A stretch of DNA of 64,000 bases, from the NCBI RefSeq assembly GCF_900105515.1, contig NZ_FNSY01000001.1, positions 372,001 to 436,000 on the forward strand, written 5' to 3'. The notes below the pieces were generated by a model, which worked only from the letters and a program-made list of their open reading frames with translations, was not told where the DNA came from and searched no databases. Positions 32,176 to 40,321 of the stretch are shown one piece after another. How positions within the stretch are numbered: the first letter of the stretch is position 1; every line of letters begins with the position of its first letter. Source of the DNA: Streptomyces sp. 2131.1 (GTDB lineage Bacteria; Actinomycetota; Actinomycetes; Streptomycetales; Streptomycetaceae). The position numbers were made by a program, and so were the translations under genes.

Positions 32176-33570
32176 GTGAAGACCGAGGACCGCACCGCGC
32201 CCCGTACCGAACCGACCACCACCGCCCGGTCCGGGCATCGCTGGGATCTGGCGGCCGCGGGGGTGGGCGTCGCGCTCGTGGTCGCCGCCGCCCTGGGCGG
32301 CCGGGCCGTCGAGGACTACGCGCAGAGGCTGTACGTGCACTGGCCGCCGCTGCTGGCGTCCTGGTACCCGCACACGGGCCCGGGCACGGTCGCCGCCCCC
32401 GTCGTGGCCGTCGCCGTGATCGCGTACGGGCCGCTCCTCGCGCGCCGGCTGCGCTGGCACGCGCTGCTCCTGGCCACGTACGCCGCCTCGCTCGCCTGGG
32501 TCTTCTCCCTCGCGCTGATCGACGGCTGGGGACGGGGCATCGCCGGGCGTCTGACCACGAAACACGAGTACCTGCGGGTCATCGACCGGTTCACCGACAT
32601 CGGTGCCTCGCTGCGCACCTTCGACGAGCACATCCTGCTCGGCGCGCCGGGCAACTGGCCGGCGCATGTCGCCGGTCACCCGCCGGGCGCGACGCTCACC
32701 TTCGTGCTGCTGGACCGGGCCGGGCTCGGCGGCGGCGCCTGGGCCGGCGTCTGGTGCATCCTGACCGGCGCGTCCGGCCTGCTGGCCGTGCTGGTCACGA
32801 TCCGGGCCCTGGCCGGTGAGCACATCGCCCGGCGCGCGGCTCCGTTCCTCGTCCTGGCACCGGTCGCGGTCTGGGCCGGGACGTCGGCGGACGGCTACTT
32901 CGCGGCGGTGGCCGCGTGGTCCGTCGCCCTGCTGACCCTGGCGGCGACACGTACGGTACGCAGTCCTGCCACCGCCGCGTTCGGGGCGGGGCTCCTCTAC
33001 GGGCTGGTCTGCTACCTGAGTTACGGACTGGTGCTGATCGCGCTCCTGCTCCTGGCCGTCCTGGTGCTCGCCCGCACCGCGCGCCCGCTGCCGCTCGCGC
33101 TGCTCGGCGCGCTGGTGGTCCCGGCCGCCTTCACGGCGGCGGGCTTCAACTGGTGGGATGCCTACCACGTGCTCGTCGAGCGCTACCACCAGGGCGCGGG
33201 CGGCTTCCGGCCCTACTGGTACTGGGTGTGGGCGAACCTGGCCTGCACCGTGATCGCGGTGGGCCCGGCGGCCGTCGCCGGGCTGCGCCGGACCTTCGCG
33301 GGCGCGCCGGGTGCCGTACGCGGCCTGCGCGGCGGGGAGGCGAGCGCGCCGGACCGGCTCGCGTCACTGGTACTGGTGGCCCTGCTCCTGCTGCTGGCGG
33401 CCGACCTGTCCGGGATGAGCAAGGCGGAGACCGAGCGGATCTGGCAGCCGTTCATGCTCTGGCTGATCCCTGCGGCGGCCCTCCTGCCCGACCGGGGCCG
33501 GCGGGGCTGGCTGGCCGCCCAGGCGGTGGTGGCCCTCGCCGTCAACCACCTGCTCTGGACGGGCTGGTGA
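32176..33570 (+). CDS. Polytopic membrane protein (possible lipid-linked glycosyltransferase)
   Basis: The 464-residue protein has about ten to eleven transmembrane helices. A large first exterior loop contains EHILLGAPGNWPAHVAGHPP and GATLTFVLLDRAGLGGGAWA, followed later by GMSKAETERIWQPFMLWLIP. This layout (acidic/His residues in the first loop, many helices) resembles GT-C type mannosyltransferase-like membrane proteins of Actinobacteria, but the catalytic DxD pattern is not clear, so I leave the function open. It is divergent from the molybdoenzyme and ends 12 bp before the convergent HhH-GPD gene. Confidence 0.8.
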   Translation: MKTEDRTAPRTEPTTTARSGHRWDLAAAGVGVALVVAAALGGRAVEDYAQRLYVHWPPLLASWYPHTGPGTVAAPVVAVAVIAYGPLLARRLRWHALLLATYAASLAWVFSLALIDGWGRGIAGRLTTKHEYLRVIDRFTDIGASLRTFDEHILLGAPGNWPAHVAGHPPGATLTFVLLDRAGLGGGAWAGVWCILTGASGLLAVLVTIRALAGEHIARRAAPFLVLAPVAVWAGTSADGYFAAVAAWSVALLTLAATRTVRSPATAAFGAGLLYGLVCYLSYGLVLIALLLLAVLVLARTARPLPLALLGALVVPAAFTAAGFNWWDAYHVLVERYHQGAGGFRPYWYWVWANLACTVIAVGPAAVAGLRRTFAGAPGAVRGLRGGEASAPDRLASLVLVALLLLLAADLSGMSKAETERIWQPFMLWLIPAAALLPDRGRRGWLAAQAVVALAVNHLLWTGW

Positions 33571-33582
33571 CGGCGGGGCCGG

Positions 33583-34191
33583 TCACTTCAGTCCGACCCG
33601 GACCAGCGCCGCCGCCAGCCGCGGCAGGTCCTCGTCCTCGACGAGGCCGGCCAGCTTCTCCGGGGAGCGCGGCAGGCCCAGCTCCTCCGCCGCGTCCTGG
33701 GCGCGCTTGTCGAAGGCGGGGCGCAGTTCGGGCCACAGCCCCTGCGCCTCGCGGCTGAAGATGTCGGCGCCCACGGGGCCGATCCGGGGAAACTCCGTCA
33801 GCAGTTCGCGCAGCTTCTCCGGATCGCCGTCGGCCTCGTGGCGCAGTCGGCGCAGGTCGCCGCGGTACCGGTCGAGTACGAGCTGGGCGCCCTCGCCGAG
33901 GGCGGTGGCGGTGCTCTCGTCGTAACGGCGGTAGTGGGCGCGGACCAGTGCGTCGACGCGGTCCTGCCAGGACGCGTCCACCATGGCGCGGGGCGTGCGC
34001 ATCCCCGCGGCGAAGAGTTCCCGGGCGGCGGCCACCGCCATGTCGGCCTTGATGGGGACCGAGAACAGGACGCACAGGGTCAGCAGCTGGTACAGCGGCA
34101 TCGGGGTGTCGCGCAGGTGGATGCCGGCTTCCTCGGCGTAGGTCCGCCCGTGCTCGTCGAGCAGGTTCCGCACGGTCGTGGCTCTGGACAT
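33583..34191 (-). CDS. HhH-GPD / endonuclease III-like protein
   Basis: A 202-residue helical protein with a helix-hairpin-helix segment LTEFPRIGPVGADIFSREAQ, typical of the endonuclease III-like family. The residues expected at the glycosylase active site (Lys after the hairpin, Asp ~20 further) are replaced or displaced (GPVGADIF then WPELRPAFD), and the iron-sulfur cluster cysteines are absent, so base-excision activity is uncertain. It lies 19 bp after the LigD polymerase gene in the same direction, with GGAGA before its ATG, so the pair may serve DNA repair together. Confidence 0.82.
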   Translation of the reverse strand: MSRATTVRNLLDEHGRTYAEEAGIHLRDTPMPLYQLLTLCVLFSVPIKADMAVAAARELFAAGMRTPRAMVDASWQDRVDALVRAHYRRYDESTATALGEGAQLVLDRYRGDLRRLRHEADGDPEKLRELLTEFPRIGPVGADIFSREAQGLWPELRPAFDKRAQDAAEELGLPRSPEKLAGLVEDEDLPRLAAALVRVGLK

Positions 34192-34210
34192 GGTGGTTCT
34201 CCGTTCGGCT

Positions 34211-35095
34211 CTACGCGGTGAGCGCGTCGAGCAGGGTGCGGGCCCGGCCGAGGGAGCGGGGCCGTGGGGGGTCGTGCCAGGGGTCCCGGTCCAGGAGCGC
34301 GTCGGCGTCGCGCAGCGTCCAGCGGCGGGCGCCGAGCGCCGGGTCGTCGACGTCCTCCCAGGCCAGTGGCGCGGCGACGGGTGCGCCCGGGCGGGCCCGG
34401 ACCGCGTAGGGCGCGACGGCGGTCTGGGCGTAGGCGTTGCGCTGCACGTCGAGGTAGAGCCGGTCCCCGCGGGCCTTCTTGCGGGCCTCCGTGGTGAACC
34501 GGTCGGGTTCCCGGGCGACGAGGGCGTCGGCGACCGCGCGGGCGAATTCCCGTACGCCGTCGAACTCGTCCCGGCGGTCGAGCGCCACCACCACGTGCAG
34601 GCCGCGCGATCCGGTGGTCATGACGAGCGACGGCAGTTCCAGCTCGTCCAGGAGCCCGTGCAGGCCGAGGGCCGCTTCCCGGACCGGGGTGAAGTCGTCA
34701 CCGGGCGGGTCGAGGTCGAAGACCATGCGGTCCGGGTGGTGGGGCCGGTCGGCGCGGGAGAGGAAGCGGTGCGGGGTGACGCACGCCTGCCCGGCGAGGT
34801 ACACCAGGGTCGCGGTGCCGTCGGCGATCGGGTAAGTGACGGTGCCGTCCTCCTTGGGGAGTTCGACACGGTGGATCCAGTCGGGGAAGTAGCCCGGCAC
34901 GTCCTTCTGCATGAAGCCGTGGCCGCCGATCCCGTCGGGGAGGCGTTCGAGCATGAGGGGCCGGTCCCGCAGATGGGGCAGCATGCGGCGGGCCACCGTG
35001 CGGTAGTAGTCGGCGAGTCCGGCCTTGGTGATGCCATCGTCCGGGAAGAGGACCTTCTCCGGGCGGCTGATCTCCGGGATCTTCCGAGTGGTCAT
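34211..35095 (-). CDS. ligD: LigD-type polymerase (archaeo-eukaryotic primase superfamily)
   Basis: This 294-residue stand-alone polymerase domain has the LigD POL signatures: ISRPEKVLFPDDGITKAGLA at the start, MVFDLDPPGDDF carrying the two metal-binding aspartates (DxD), TTGSRGLHVVVAL and LDVQRNAYAQTAVAPYAVRA. It fills or extends ends during non-homologous end joining and can incorporate ribonucleotides. Ligase and nuclease domains are absent, as is usual in Streptomyces, where they are encoded elsewhere. No ku gene is in the window. ATG 35095 is chosen; GTG 35104 is an alternative with an equally modest ribosome site. Confidence 0.93.
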   Translation of the reverse strand: MTTRKIPEISRPEKVLFPDDGITKAGLADYYRTVARRMLPHLRDRPLMLERLPDGIGGHGFMQKDVPGYFPDWIHRVELPKEDGTVTYPIADGTATLVYLAGQACVTPHRFLSRADRPHHPDRMVFDLDPPGDDFTPVREAALGLHGLLDELELPSLVMTTGSRGLHVVVALDRRDEFDGVREFARAVADALVAREPDRFTTEARKKARGDRLYLDVQRNAYAQTAVAPYAVRARPGAPVAAPLAWEDVDDPALGARRWTLRDADALLDRDPWHDPPRPRSLGRARTLLDALTA

Positions 35096-35305
35096 CCGCC
35101 TCACCTGCCCCGCGGCCGAGGGGCGCGCTCCGCCCGGGTTGCGCGTACCACGATCATGCGTTCCTCCTCATGGTCCCGGGCTCGCGCCGGGTGGCCCCGC
35201 CTCGCAGGAAACCCCGTACCCGAAGTCGGCCACTTCACTGATGGGCGGCGCGCGGGGTCACCCGGACGCGCGACCCGATGGGCGCACCCGCCGCGGCGGT
35301 GCCAT

Positions 35306-35330
35306 GTTTCGGACGTGGCCACCCGGCAAC
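35306..35330 (+). promoter_or_regulatory. Weak SigB-like box (GTTT-N15-GGCAAC)
   Basis: GTTT is followed by 15 nt and GGCAAC, about 62 bp before the gene at 35392. It deviates from GGG(A/T)A at the third base. It is listed only because the spacing equals that of the better sites in this region. Confidence 0.25.
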
Positions 35331-35391
35331 CCGGGTGGGTGACCCCGGACCGGGCCCGAGGGCCGAGGACGAGAACCAGGAGGAGAGCGTC

Positions 35392-35718
35392 ATGCCGGCA
35401 GGATCGAGCCCCAAGCGTGAGCGCCAGTACGAGCACGTGAAGGAGAGCGCGGAGAAGCGCGGCACGTCCGAGAAGCGTGCCAAGGAGATCGCCGCGCGCA
35501 CCGTGAACAAGGAGCGCGCACGCTCCGGCGAGTCCAGGACGGCGAGCAAGACGTCCACACGCGACCCCAAGTCCGCCTCCGAGCGGGGCGGCGAGCGCTC
35601 GCACAAGGGCGCGCAGGGCCGCACGAAGGACCAGCTGTACGAAGAGGCGAAGAAGAAGAACATCGAGGGCCGCTCCACCATGAACAAGGAGCAGCTCCTG
35701 AAGGCCGTCGGCCGCTGA
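35392..35718 (+). CDS. Small basic 'plasmid stabilization'-type protein with Rho-N/SAP-like end
   Basis: The 108-residue, very Lys/Arg/Glu-rich protein begins MPAGSSPKRERQYEHVKESA and continues with repeated charged helices; its last 30 residues, DQLYEEAKKKNIEGRSTMNK and on, resemble a Rho N-terminal or SAP-like helical module that may touch nucleic acid. It is a conserved Streptomyces protein often labelled plasmid stabilization protein, with no evidence for that role here. AGGAGGAG precedes the ATG. A 48 bp perfect palindrome follows the gene. Its position beside LigD and DUF6328 genes fits a stress role. Confidence 0.85.
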   Translation: MPAGSSPKRERQYEHVKESAEKRGTSEKRAKEIAARTVNKERARSGESRTASKTSTRDPKSASERGGERSHKGAQGRTKDQLYEEAKKKNIEGRSTMNKEQLLKAVGR

Positions 35719-35733
35719 ATCACCGAGGCGTGG

Positions 35734-35781
35734 CCGAAACCTTTGTGCGCGGGCCGTACGGCCCGCGCACAAAGGTTTCGG
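35734..35781. terminator. 48-bp perfect palindrome
   Basis: Two 24-nt arms (left CCGAAACCTTTGTGCGCGGG...; exact reverse complement on the right) meet at GTAC with no loop at 35757/35758. It lies 15 bp after the stop of the small basic protein gene and 25 bp before the start of the DUF6328 gene. The perfect, long, loop-free form suits a terminator or cruciform, or a conserved Streptomyces intergenic repeat. Confidence 0.75.
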
Positions 35782-35806
35782 CACGAGGGAGGGAGGGACA
35801 CCGCAC

Positions 35807-36331
35807 ATGGACGACGGACGCGTGGACGAGAACGAGGAAGCTCACAAGGGGCGGCACGAGACGACCAAGGAGAGAGCGGACCGCCGCTGGACGGAACTCC
35901 TCCAGGAACTGCGGGTGGCCCAGACGGGAGTGCAGATCCTCTTCGGCTTCCTGCTCGCGGTGGTCTTCCAGCCGCGCTTCGCCACCCTGGCGGACTCGGA
36001 CAAGGGGATCTACGTCGTGACCGTGCTCCTGGGCTCGGCCACGGCTGCGGCGCTGATCGGCCCGGTGTGCCATCACCGGCTGCTGACCGGACGCAATATG
36101 AAGCCGGAGACGGTGGTGTGGGCGTCGCGGCTCACCCTGCTCGGGCTCGTGCTCCTGTTCTGCACGATGTGCTCGGCGCTGCTGCTCATCATGCGCGTCG
36201 CCCTGCACAACACACTCGCCCTGTGGCTGGTCGGCGGCATGGCGCTCTGGTCCTTCGTCTGCTGGTTCGTGTTTCCCGCCGTGGCGGTGGCCCGGTCCAA
36301 CGGACGCGACGGCTCCGACGACGGGAAGTAG
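35807..36331 (+). CDS. DUF6328 four-TM membrane protein
   Basis: A 174-residue protein with a charged N-terminus (ELLQELRVAQTGVQILFGFL is the family signature) and four transmembrane helices at about 45-65, 75-95, 110-135 and 140-160. Family members are conserved in Streptomyces and are often induced with osmotic or general stress genes; function is unknown. GAGGGAGGGAGGG upstream gives a strong ribosome site. The gene ends 8 bp before a strong bidirectional hairpin. Confidence 0.85.
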   Translation: MDDGRVDENEEAHKGRHETTKERADRRWTELLQELRVAQTGVQILFGFLLAVVFQPRFATLADSDKGIYVVTVLLGSATAAALIGPVCHHRLLTGRNMKPETVVWASRLTLLGLVLLFCTMCSALLLIMRVALHNTLALWLVGGMALWSFVCWFVFPAVAVARSNGRDGSDDGK

Positions 36332-36339
36332 TCCCTGTA

Positions 36340-36377
36340 CGAAGGTGCCCCCGGCCCGCGGGCCGGGGGCACCTTCG
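36340..36377. terminator. Bidirectional terminator hairpin
   Basis: A perfect 38 bp palindrome with 19-nt arms (CGAAGGTGCCCCCGGCCCG and its complement) lies between the convergent DUF6328 and F420-dependent oxidoreductase genes. The flanking TTCG/CGAA and lack of a long U-run are usual for Streptomyces terminators. Confidence 0.85.
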
Positions 36378-36387
36378 CGTACGCGCG

Positions 36388-37353
36388 TCACATGGCGCGC
36401 AGCGCGGGCAAGAGCTTCTCCTGAGCCCAGTCGATGAACGGCTTCTGGTGGTCGCCGCCGATCTGTACGAGGGCGACCTCGGTGAACCCCGCGTCGACAT
36501 ACGGGCGCACCGCTTCGACGAACTGTCCGACGTCGTCGCCGCAGGGCACCGCCCCGGCGATGTCCTCGGGCGTGACGTACTGGGTGGCCTGGTCGAAGGC
36601 GGAGGGACCCGGCAGCTCCGAGTTGACCTTCCAGCCGCCGATCGACCAGCGGAACTGGTCGTGGGCCCGCTTCACCGCCGCGTCGCGGTCGGTGTCGTAG
36701 CAGACCGGCAGCTGCCCGACGCTGGGCTTTCCGCCCCCGCCGTGCCGTTCGAAGCCGGTGAGCAGCTCCTGCTTGGGCTCGGTGGCGATCACCAGATCCG
36801 CCAGCCGGCCGGCGATCTCGCACGACCGGTCGCCCGATACGGCGACGCCCAGGGGCACGGCCACGTCGGGTAGGTCCCACAGCTTGGCGTTGTCCACGTC
36901 GAAGTGGGCGCCGTGGTGGGTGACGTAGCCGCCGGCGAGGAGCGCCTTGATGATCTCCACGGCCTCTTCGAGCTTCTCCAGCCGCACCCGTGCGTCCGGC
37001 CAGCCGCCGCCCACCACGTGTTCGTTCAGACTCTCGCCGGAGCCCAGCCCGAGCCGGAACCGCCCCTCGGAGAGCAGTTGCAGCGTCGCGGCCTTCTGGG
37101 CCACCACGGCCGGGTGGTAGCGGGTGGTCGGGCAGGTCACGTACGTCATCAGCGGGATGCGCGACGTGGCCTGCGCCGCCGCGCCGAGCACGCTCCAGGC
37201 GTACGGGGCGTGCCCCTGAGACGCCAGCCAGGGGAAGTAGTGGTCGGAGGTCACGGAGAAGTCGAAACCGGCCTGCTCGGCCGCCACAACGTCCTCGACC
37301 AGGGCCTTCGGTCCCGCCTGCTCGGTCATCATCGTGTATCCGAATTGCACCAT
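36388..37353 (-). CDS. F420-dependent LLM-class oxidoreductase
   Basis: This 321-residue TIM-barrel protein has the luciferase-like pattern AAEQAGFDFSVTSDHYFPWL, GLGSGESLNEHVVGGGWPDA (an F420-dependent glucose-6-phosphate dehydrogenase-like family signature) and LADLVIATEPKQELL. It would transfer hydride between coenzyme F420 and an unknown substrate. ATG 37353 has no ribosome site. A GTTT-N15-GGTAAC sequence (37363-37387, minus strand) lies where a promoter for a leaderless mRNA would sit, but it matches SigB sites only loosely. It is convergent with the DUF6328 gene. Confidence 0.9.
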   Translation of the reverse strand: MVQFGYTMMTEQAGPKALVEDVVAAEQAGFDFSVTSDHYFPWLASQGHAPYAWSVLGAAAQATSRIPLMTYVTCPTTRYHPAVVAQKAATLQLLSEGRFRLGLGSGESLNEHVVGGGWPDARVRLEKLEEAVEIIKALLAGGYVTHHGAHFDVDNAKLWDLPDVAVPLGVAVSGDRSCEIAGRLADLVIATEPKQELLTGFERHGGGGKPSVGQLPVCYDTDRDAAVKRAHDQFRWSIGGWKVNSELPGPSAFDQATQYVTPEDIAGAVPCGDDVGQFVEAVRPYVDAGFTEVALVQIGGDHQKPFIDWAQEKLLPALRAM

Positions 37354-37478
37354 ATGAGAAGGGTTACCGATCCCCGACGGCCGAAACGTCCGGCCGCCGG
37401 ATCATGTTTCCTCGCGGCCGGTCGCGGAACCCGTGAAGGGTGTCCGCACACCCGCGTACCCCGAAAGCGAGGAACGAC

Positions 37479-37853
37479 ATGGCTGTCGCGACCTACTGCC
37501 TGGTTGCCGTCGACTGCCCCGATCCCGCGGCACTCGCCGCCTTCTACCAGGGGGTGCTGGGCGGGGAGGTGACGCACGACAGCGACCGCTGGTACGAGCT
37601 CCACGTCCCCGGCGGCGCGCGCCTCGCCTTCCAGCTCACCCCCGACCACCAGCCGCCCGAGTGGCCGCGCGGTGACCGGAACTCGCAGCAGGAGCACCTG
37701 GACTTCAAGGTCCGGGACATGGAGGCCGCCCAGCGCGAGGTGCTCGCCCTGGGGGCCACGCCGCTCGACCTGGACGACGACGGCGGCAAGCGGGACTTCC
37801 GCGTCTTCGCGGACCCGGCCGGGCACCCGTTCTGCCTCTGCTACGGCGGTTAG
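37479..37853 (+). CDS. VOC-family protein
   Basis: A 124-residue glyoxalase-like protein: YCLVAVDCPDPAALAAFYQG (first module), HVPGGARLAFQLTPDHQPPE, and QQEHLDFKVRDMEAAQREVL with DFRVFADPAGHPFCLCYGG (second module). It belongs to the VOC subfamily common in Streptomyces with one or a few metal ligands; substrate unknown. The ATG follows GAGGAA at 7-8 nt. It is divergent from the F420-type oxidoreductase and convergent with the HAD gene through a long inverted repeat. Confidence 0.87.
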   Translation: MAVATYCLVAVDCPDPAALAAFYQGVLGGEVTHDSDRWYELHVPGGARLAFQLTPDHQPPEWPRGDRNSQQEHLDFKVRDMEAAQREVLALGATPLDLDDDGGKRDFRVFADPAGHPFCLCYGG

Positions 37854-37867
37854 GGGTGCGGGGCCCA

Positions 37868-37942
37868 GGGCGTGTCCGCAAAGTCCCGTCGTACGCCCGA
37901 AGGGCGTCGCAGGCCAGACGGACTTTGCGGACACGCCCTACG
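37868..37942. terminator. Long imperfect inverted repeat between convergent genes
   Basis: AGGGCGTGTCCGCAAAGTCC at the left is the exact complement of GGACTTTGCGGACACGCCCT at the right (20-nt arms), enclosing about 35 nt that themselves can pair (CGCCCGAAGGGCG). The element fills the space between the VOC gene and the HAD gene and overlaps the HAD stop. It probably terminates both transcripts. Its length and TTTGCGGACACG core recall repeated intergenic elements in Streptomyces chromosomes. Confidence 0.75.
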
Positions 37943-38606
37943 GGGTCATACGGGCGATGACGCCGGTGTCCAGGTGGGACAGGAGTGCGGCCGGGGACTC
38001 GTGGATCTCCACGGCCCCCGCCGCCTCCAGGTCCGCCCGGGGGATGCCGCCCGACAGGAGGCCGACCGCGGGCACCGACGCCTTGGTCGCCGCCTCCATG
38101 TCCCATACGGAGTCCCCGATGTACACGGTCTCCTCGCTGGCGGCGCCGGCGATCTCCATGGCGTGCCGGATCGGGTCCGGGGCGGGCTTTCCCTCGTCCA
38201 CGTCGTCGGAGCTGGCCGTCCCGGAGATGACGTCGTCCGCGTCCAGCGCGCCCCGCAGGGCCTCCAGCTCCGGCCCGGACGCGGAGGTGGCCAGGACGAT
38301 CGTCCAGCCCCGGCCGGCCAGGGCGCGCAGCAGGTCCGCCGCCCCGTCCAGCGGCGGCAGGCGCTCGAAGTAGGTGGCGTACAGGGCGGAGTGCGTGGCG
38401 CTGATCCCCTCGTCCTGGTCCCGGTCCCGGCCGGGCCCCAGCAGGTGGGCGATCAGGTCCTCGGAGCCGAGGCCGATGGCGCGGTGGATCGCGGGCATGG
38501 CCACCGTGTGCCCCGCCTGGTGGAACGCCTCCCACCACGCGGTGACGTGCAGGTAGTTGGTGTCGACGAGGGTGCCGTCCACGTCGAACAGCGCTGCGCG
38601 GGTCAT
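37938..38606 (-). CDS. HAD-superfamily hydrolase (phosphoglycolate phosphatase-like)
   Basis: A 222-residue HAD protein with motif I LFDVDGTLVDTNYLHV, motif II VLATSASGPELEALR, motif III Lys in EGKPAPDPIRHAM and motif IV VYIGDSVWDMEAA, plus an alpha-helical C1 cap. It would hydrolyse a small phosphomonoester. It is the last gene of a five-gene minus-strand run (41732 to 37938) and starts 34 bp after the isochorismatase-like gene, with AAAGGAC before its ATG. Substrate is unknown. Confidence 0.9.
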   Translation of the reverse strand: MTRAALFDVDGTLVDTNYLHVTAWWEAFHQAGHTVAMPAIHRAIGLGSEDLIAHLLGPGRDRDQDEGISATHSALYATYFERLPPLDGAADLLRALAGRGWTIVLATSASGPELEALRGALDADDVISGTASSDDVDEGKPAPDPIRHAMEIAGAASEETVYIGDSVWDMEAATKASVPAVGLLSGGIPRADLEAAGAVEIHESPAALLSHLDTGVIARMTP

Positions 38607-38640
38607 GGGGGTCCTTTCGTTCCGGCGTGGCCCGCCGGTG

Positions 38641-39186
38641 TCACAGGTCGATCTCTTCGGCGGCGCACACCCGGGCGCCCATGTTGCGTTCCGTCATCCG
38701 AAGGGCCGCGTCGGCCAGGTCGGCGTGGATGTGGGCCACCCCGTCCCGCGGAATGGTCAGGTCCATGTGGCGGATGTGCGCGTCGAGCGCGGAGTAGAGG
38801 ATGCACTGCTCGGTCACCTGGCCGGTCAGGACGAGGTGGCCGACGTCCAGCTGGTGGAGCAGGTAGGGCAGCGGTGTCTCGTAGAAGATGGAGTGCCGTG
38901 CCTTGACGACGAAGAGCGAGTTGTCGTCGGGGCGCAGCGGTTCGACGAGGTCGGGGCGGGCGCCCGCCATGGCCGCCTCCACGATCTCGCCGTGGTGCGA
39001 GCGCCAGTCGCCGAAGTTGTCGTTGGCGTAGATCACGAGCGAACCGCTCTCCCGGGCCGCCTTCAGCATGCGTGCGATGACGGGCACGGCACGCTCGGCG
39101 GAGGGGAGGAGCCGGTCCGCGTCCGCGTGGTCGTACGGGTTGATCATGTCGATGACGATCAGCGCCTTGCGGGACATGGTTGTCAT
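38641..39186 (-). CDS. Isochorismatase-like cysteine hydrolase
   Basis: The 181-residue protein has the family triad: Asp in ALIVIDMINPYDH, Lys in NSLFVVKARHSIFY and Cys in VLTGQVTEQCILYSALDAH. Such enzymes hydrolyse amides or vinyl ethers (nicotinamidase, carbamoylases, isochorismatase). Which is meant here cannot be told. An internal ATG at 39177 is also possible. It is in the run with the epimerase-like gene upstream (76 bp) and HAD gene downstream, in a region with SigB-like promoters. Confidence 0.9.
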   Translation of the reverse strand: MTTMSRKALIVIDMINPYDHADADRLLPSAERAVPVIARMLKAARESGSLVIYANDNFGDWRSHHGEIVEAAMAGARPDLVEPLRPDDNSLFVVKARHSIFYETPLPYLLHQLDVGHLVLTGQVTEQCILYSALDAHIRHMDLTIPRDGVAHIHADLADAALRMTERNMGARVCAAEEIDL

Positions 39187-39262
39187 CGTGGCATCGGCCG
39201 TCCGCCACGGCGACCCGTCGGCCTACGGGGTGCCCGCCCGCCGCGGGACCGTCCCGTGCCCA

Positions 39263-40300
39263 TCAGCTCCACCGGCTGCCGGCCAGGGGGGCGGTCGCCT
39301 CGCCCTCGCCGCGTACGACACCGCGCAGGAACGCGGTCAGCGCGTCCGACGCCGAGTACCGCGGCCGCCAGCCCAGCTCCTCGTAGGCCCGCGCGCAGTC
39401 CATGACCGGGAGGCGGAGGACCGCGTCGAAGAGGTGCGGCGAGGCCGGGACCGCCCGTGCGTGCCAGGCGGTCGCCAGCGCGCCGCGTACCAGTGACCGG
39501 GGTGCGCGCACCACCCGGGCGTCGAGGAGTTCGCCGAGGGCGCGGGCGTCGGTGACAGGGTCGGCGGCCAGGTTGAAGGGGCCGCGCACATCGCCCAGGA
39601 CGGCGAGCCGGTACGCCTCGGCCGCGTCGTCCGTGTGCAGCACCTGGAACCGCAACCCCTGGAGGTCGGGCACGAAGGGCAGCAGGTCGGGGCGGAGCAG
39701 CACGCCGGGGAGGTACTTCCCGCCGAAGATGCGCCGCTGCTCGGGAGCCGCGGTCTCCTTGAACAGGAAGCCGGGCCGCATGCGCACCACACGGATCTGC
39801 GGGTGGCGCAGCTCGAAGGTGTCCAGGACCCGTTCGAGGTACGCCTTCTCGCGGCAGTAGGCGGCGTCGGGCCAGCCGTGGGTCGGCCACTGCTCGTCGA
39901 CCCCGGGCTCGCGCTTGGGGCCGGGCGAGTAGGCGCCGACGGACGAGGCGTGCACCAGGGCCGGGACGCCCGCCGTGCGTACCGCGTCGAAGACCCGCAG
40001 GGAGCCCTCGACGTTGCAGCGCCAGGTGACGACGGGGTCGTGGGTGGGCTGGAAGCGCCAGGCCAGGTGGACGACGGCGTCCGCGCCCGTCAGCAGCGAG
40101 GCGAGCCGCTGGGCGCTGTCCGGGCGGGAGAGGTCCACCCTGCCCCACTCGACGCCGGGGAGGGCGAGATCGGGCAGCCGTCGGGCCAGGCCGAGGACCG
40201 ATCCCACGTCCGGGTCCTGCGACAGGGCCCGGACCAGGCTCGTGCCGACGTTTCCGGTGGCGCCGGTGACGACGACGCGCAGCCCTTGCGATGCGTTCAC
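39263..40300 (-). CDS. NAD-dependent epimerase/dehydratase-family protein
   Basis: This 345-residue extended SDR begins LRVVVTGATGNVGTSLVRAL (TGxxGxxG), has ALVHASSVGAYSPG, and in place of the usual YxxxK has YCREKAYLE, with Tyr and Lys in correct spacing. The substrate domain contains FQVLHTDDAAEAYRLAVLGD. It is not near sugar genes and probably acts on a small carbonyl compound or as a reductase. It starts with GTG 40300 (AAGGAC upstream), 21 bp after the zinc alcohol dehydrogenase gene, so the two are co-transcribed. Confidence 0.88.
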   Translation of the reverse strand: MNASQGLRVVVTGATGNVGTSLVRALSQDPDVGSVLGLARRLPDLALPGVEWGRVDLSRPDSAQRLASLLTGADAVVHLAWRFQPTHDPVVTWRCNVEGSLRVFDAVRTAGVPALVHASSVGAYSPGPKREPGVDEQWPTHGWPDAAYCREKAYLERVLDTFELRHPQIRVVRMRPGFLFKETAAPEQRRIFGGKYLPGVLLRPDLLPFVPDLQGLRFQVLHTDDAAEAYRLAVLGDVRGPFNLAADPVTDARALGELLDARVVRAPRSLVRGALATAWHARAVPASPHLFDAVLRLPVMDCARAYEELGWRPRYSASDALTAFLRGVVRGEGEATAPLAGSRWS

Positions 40301-40321
40301 GGCAGTCCTTTCGTCGGGCCG

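Noticed and set aside
33583..35095. A complete NHEJ system (Ku plus LigD)
   Set aside because: Only the polymerase domain and an HhH protein are present; no ku or ATP-dependent ligase gene lies in the window.
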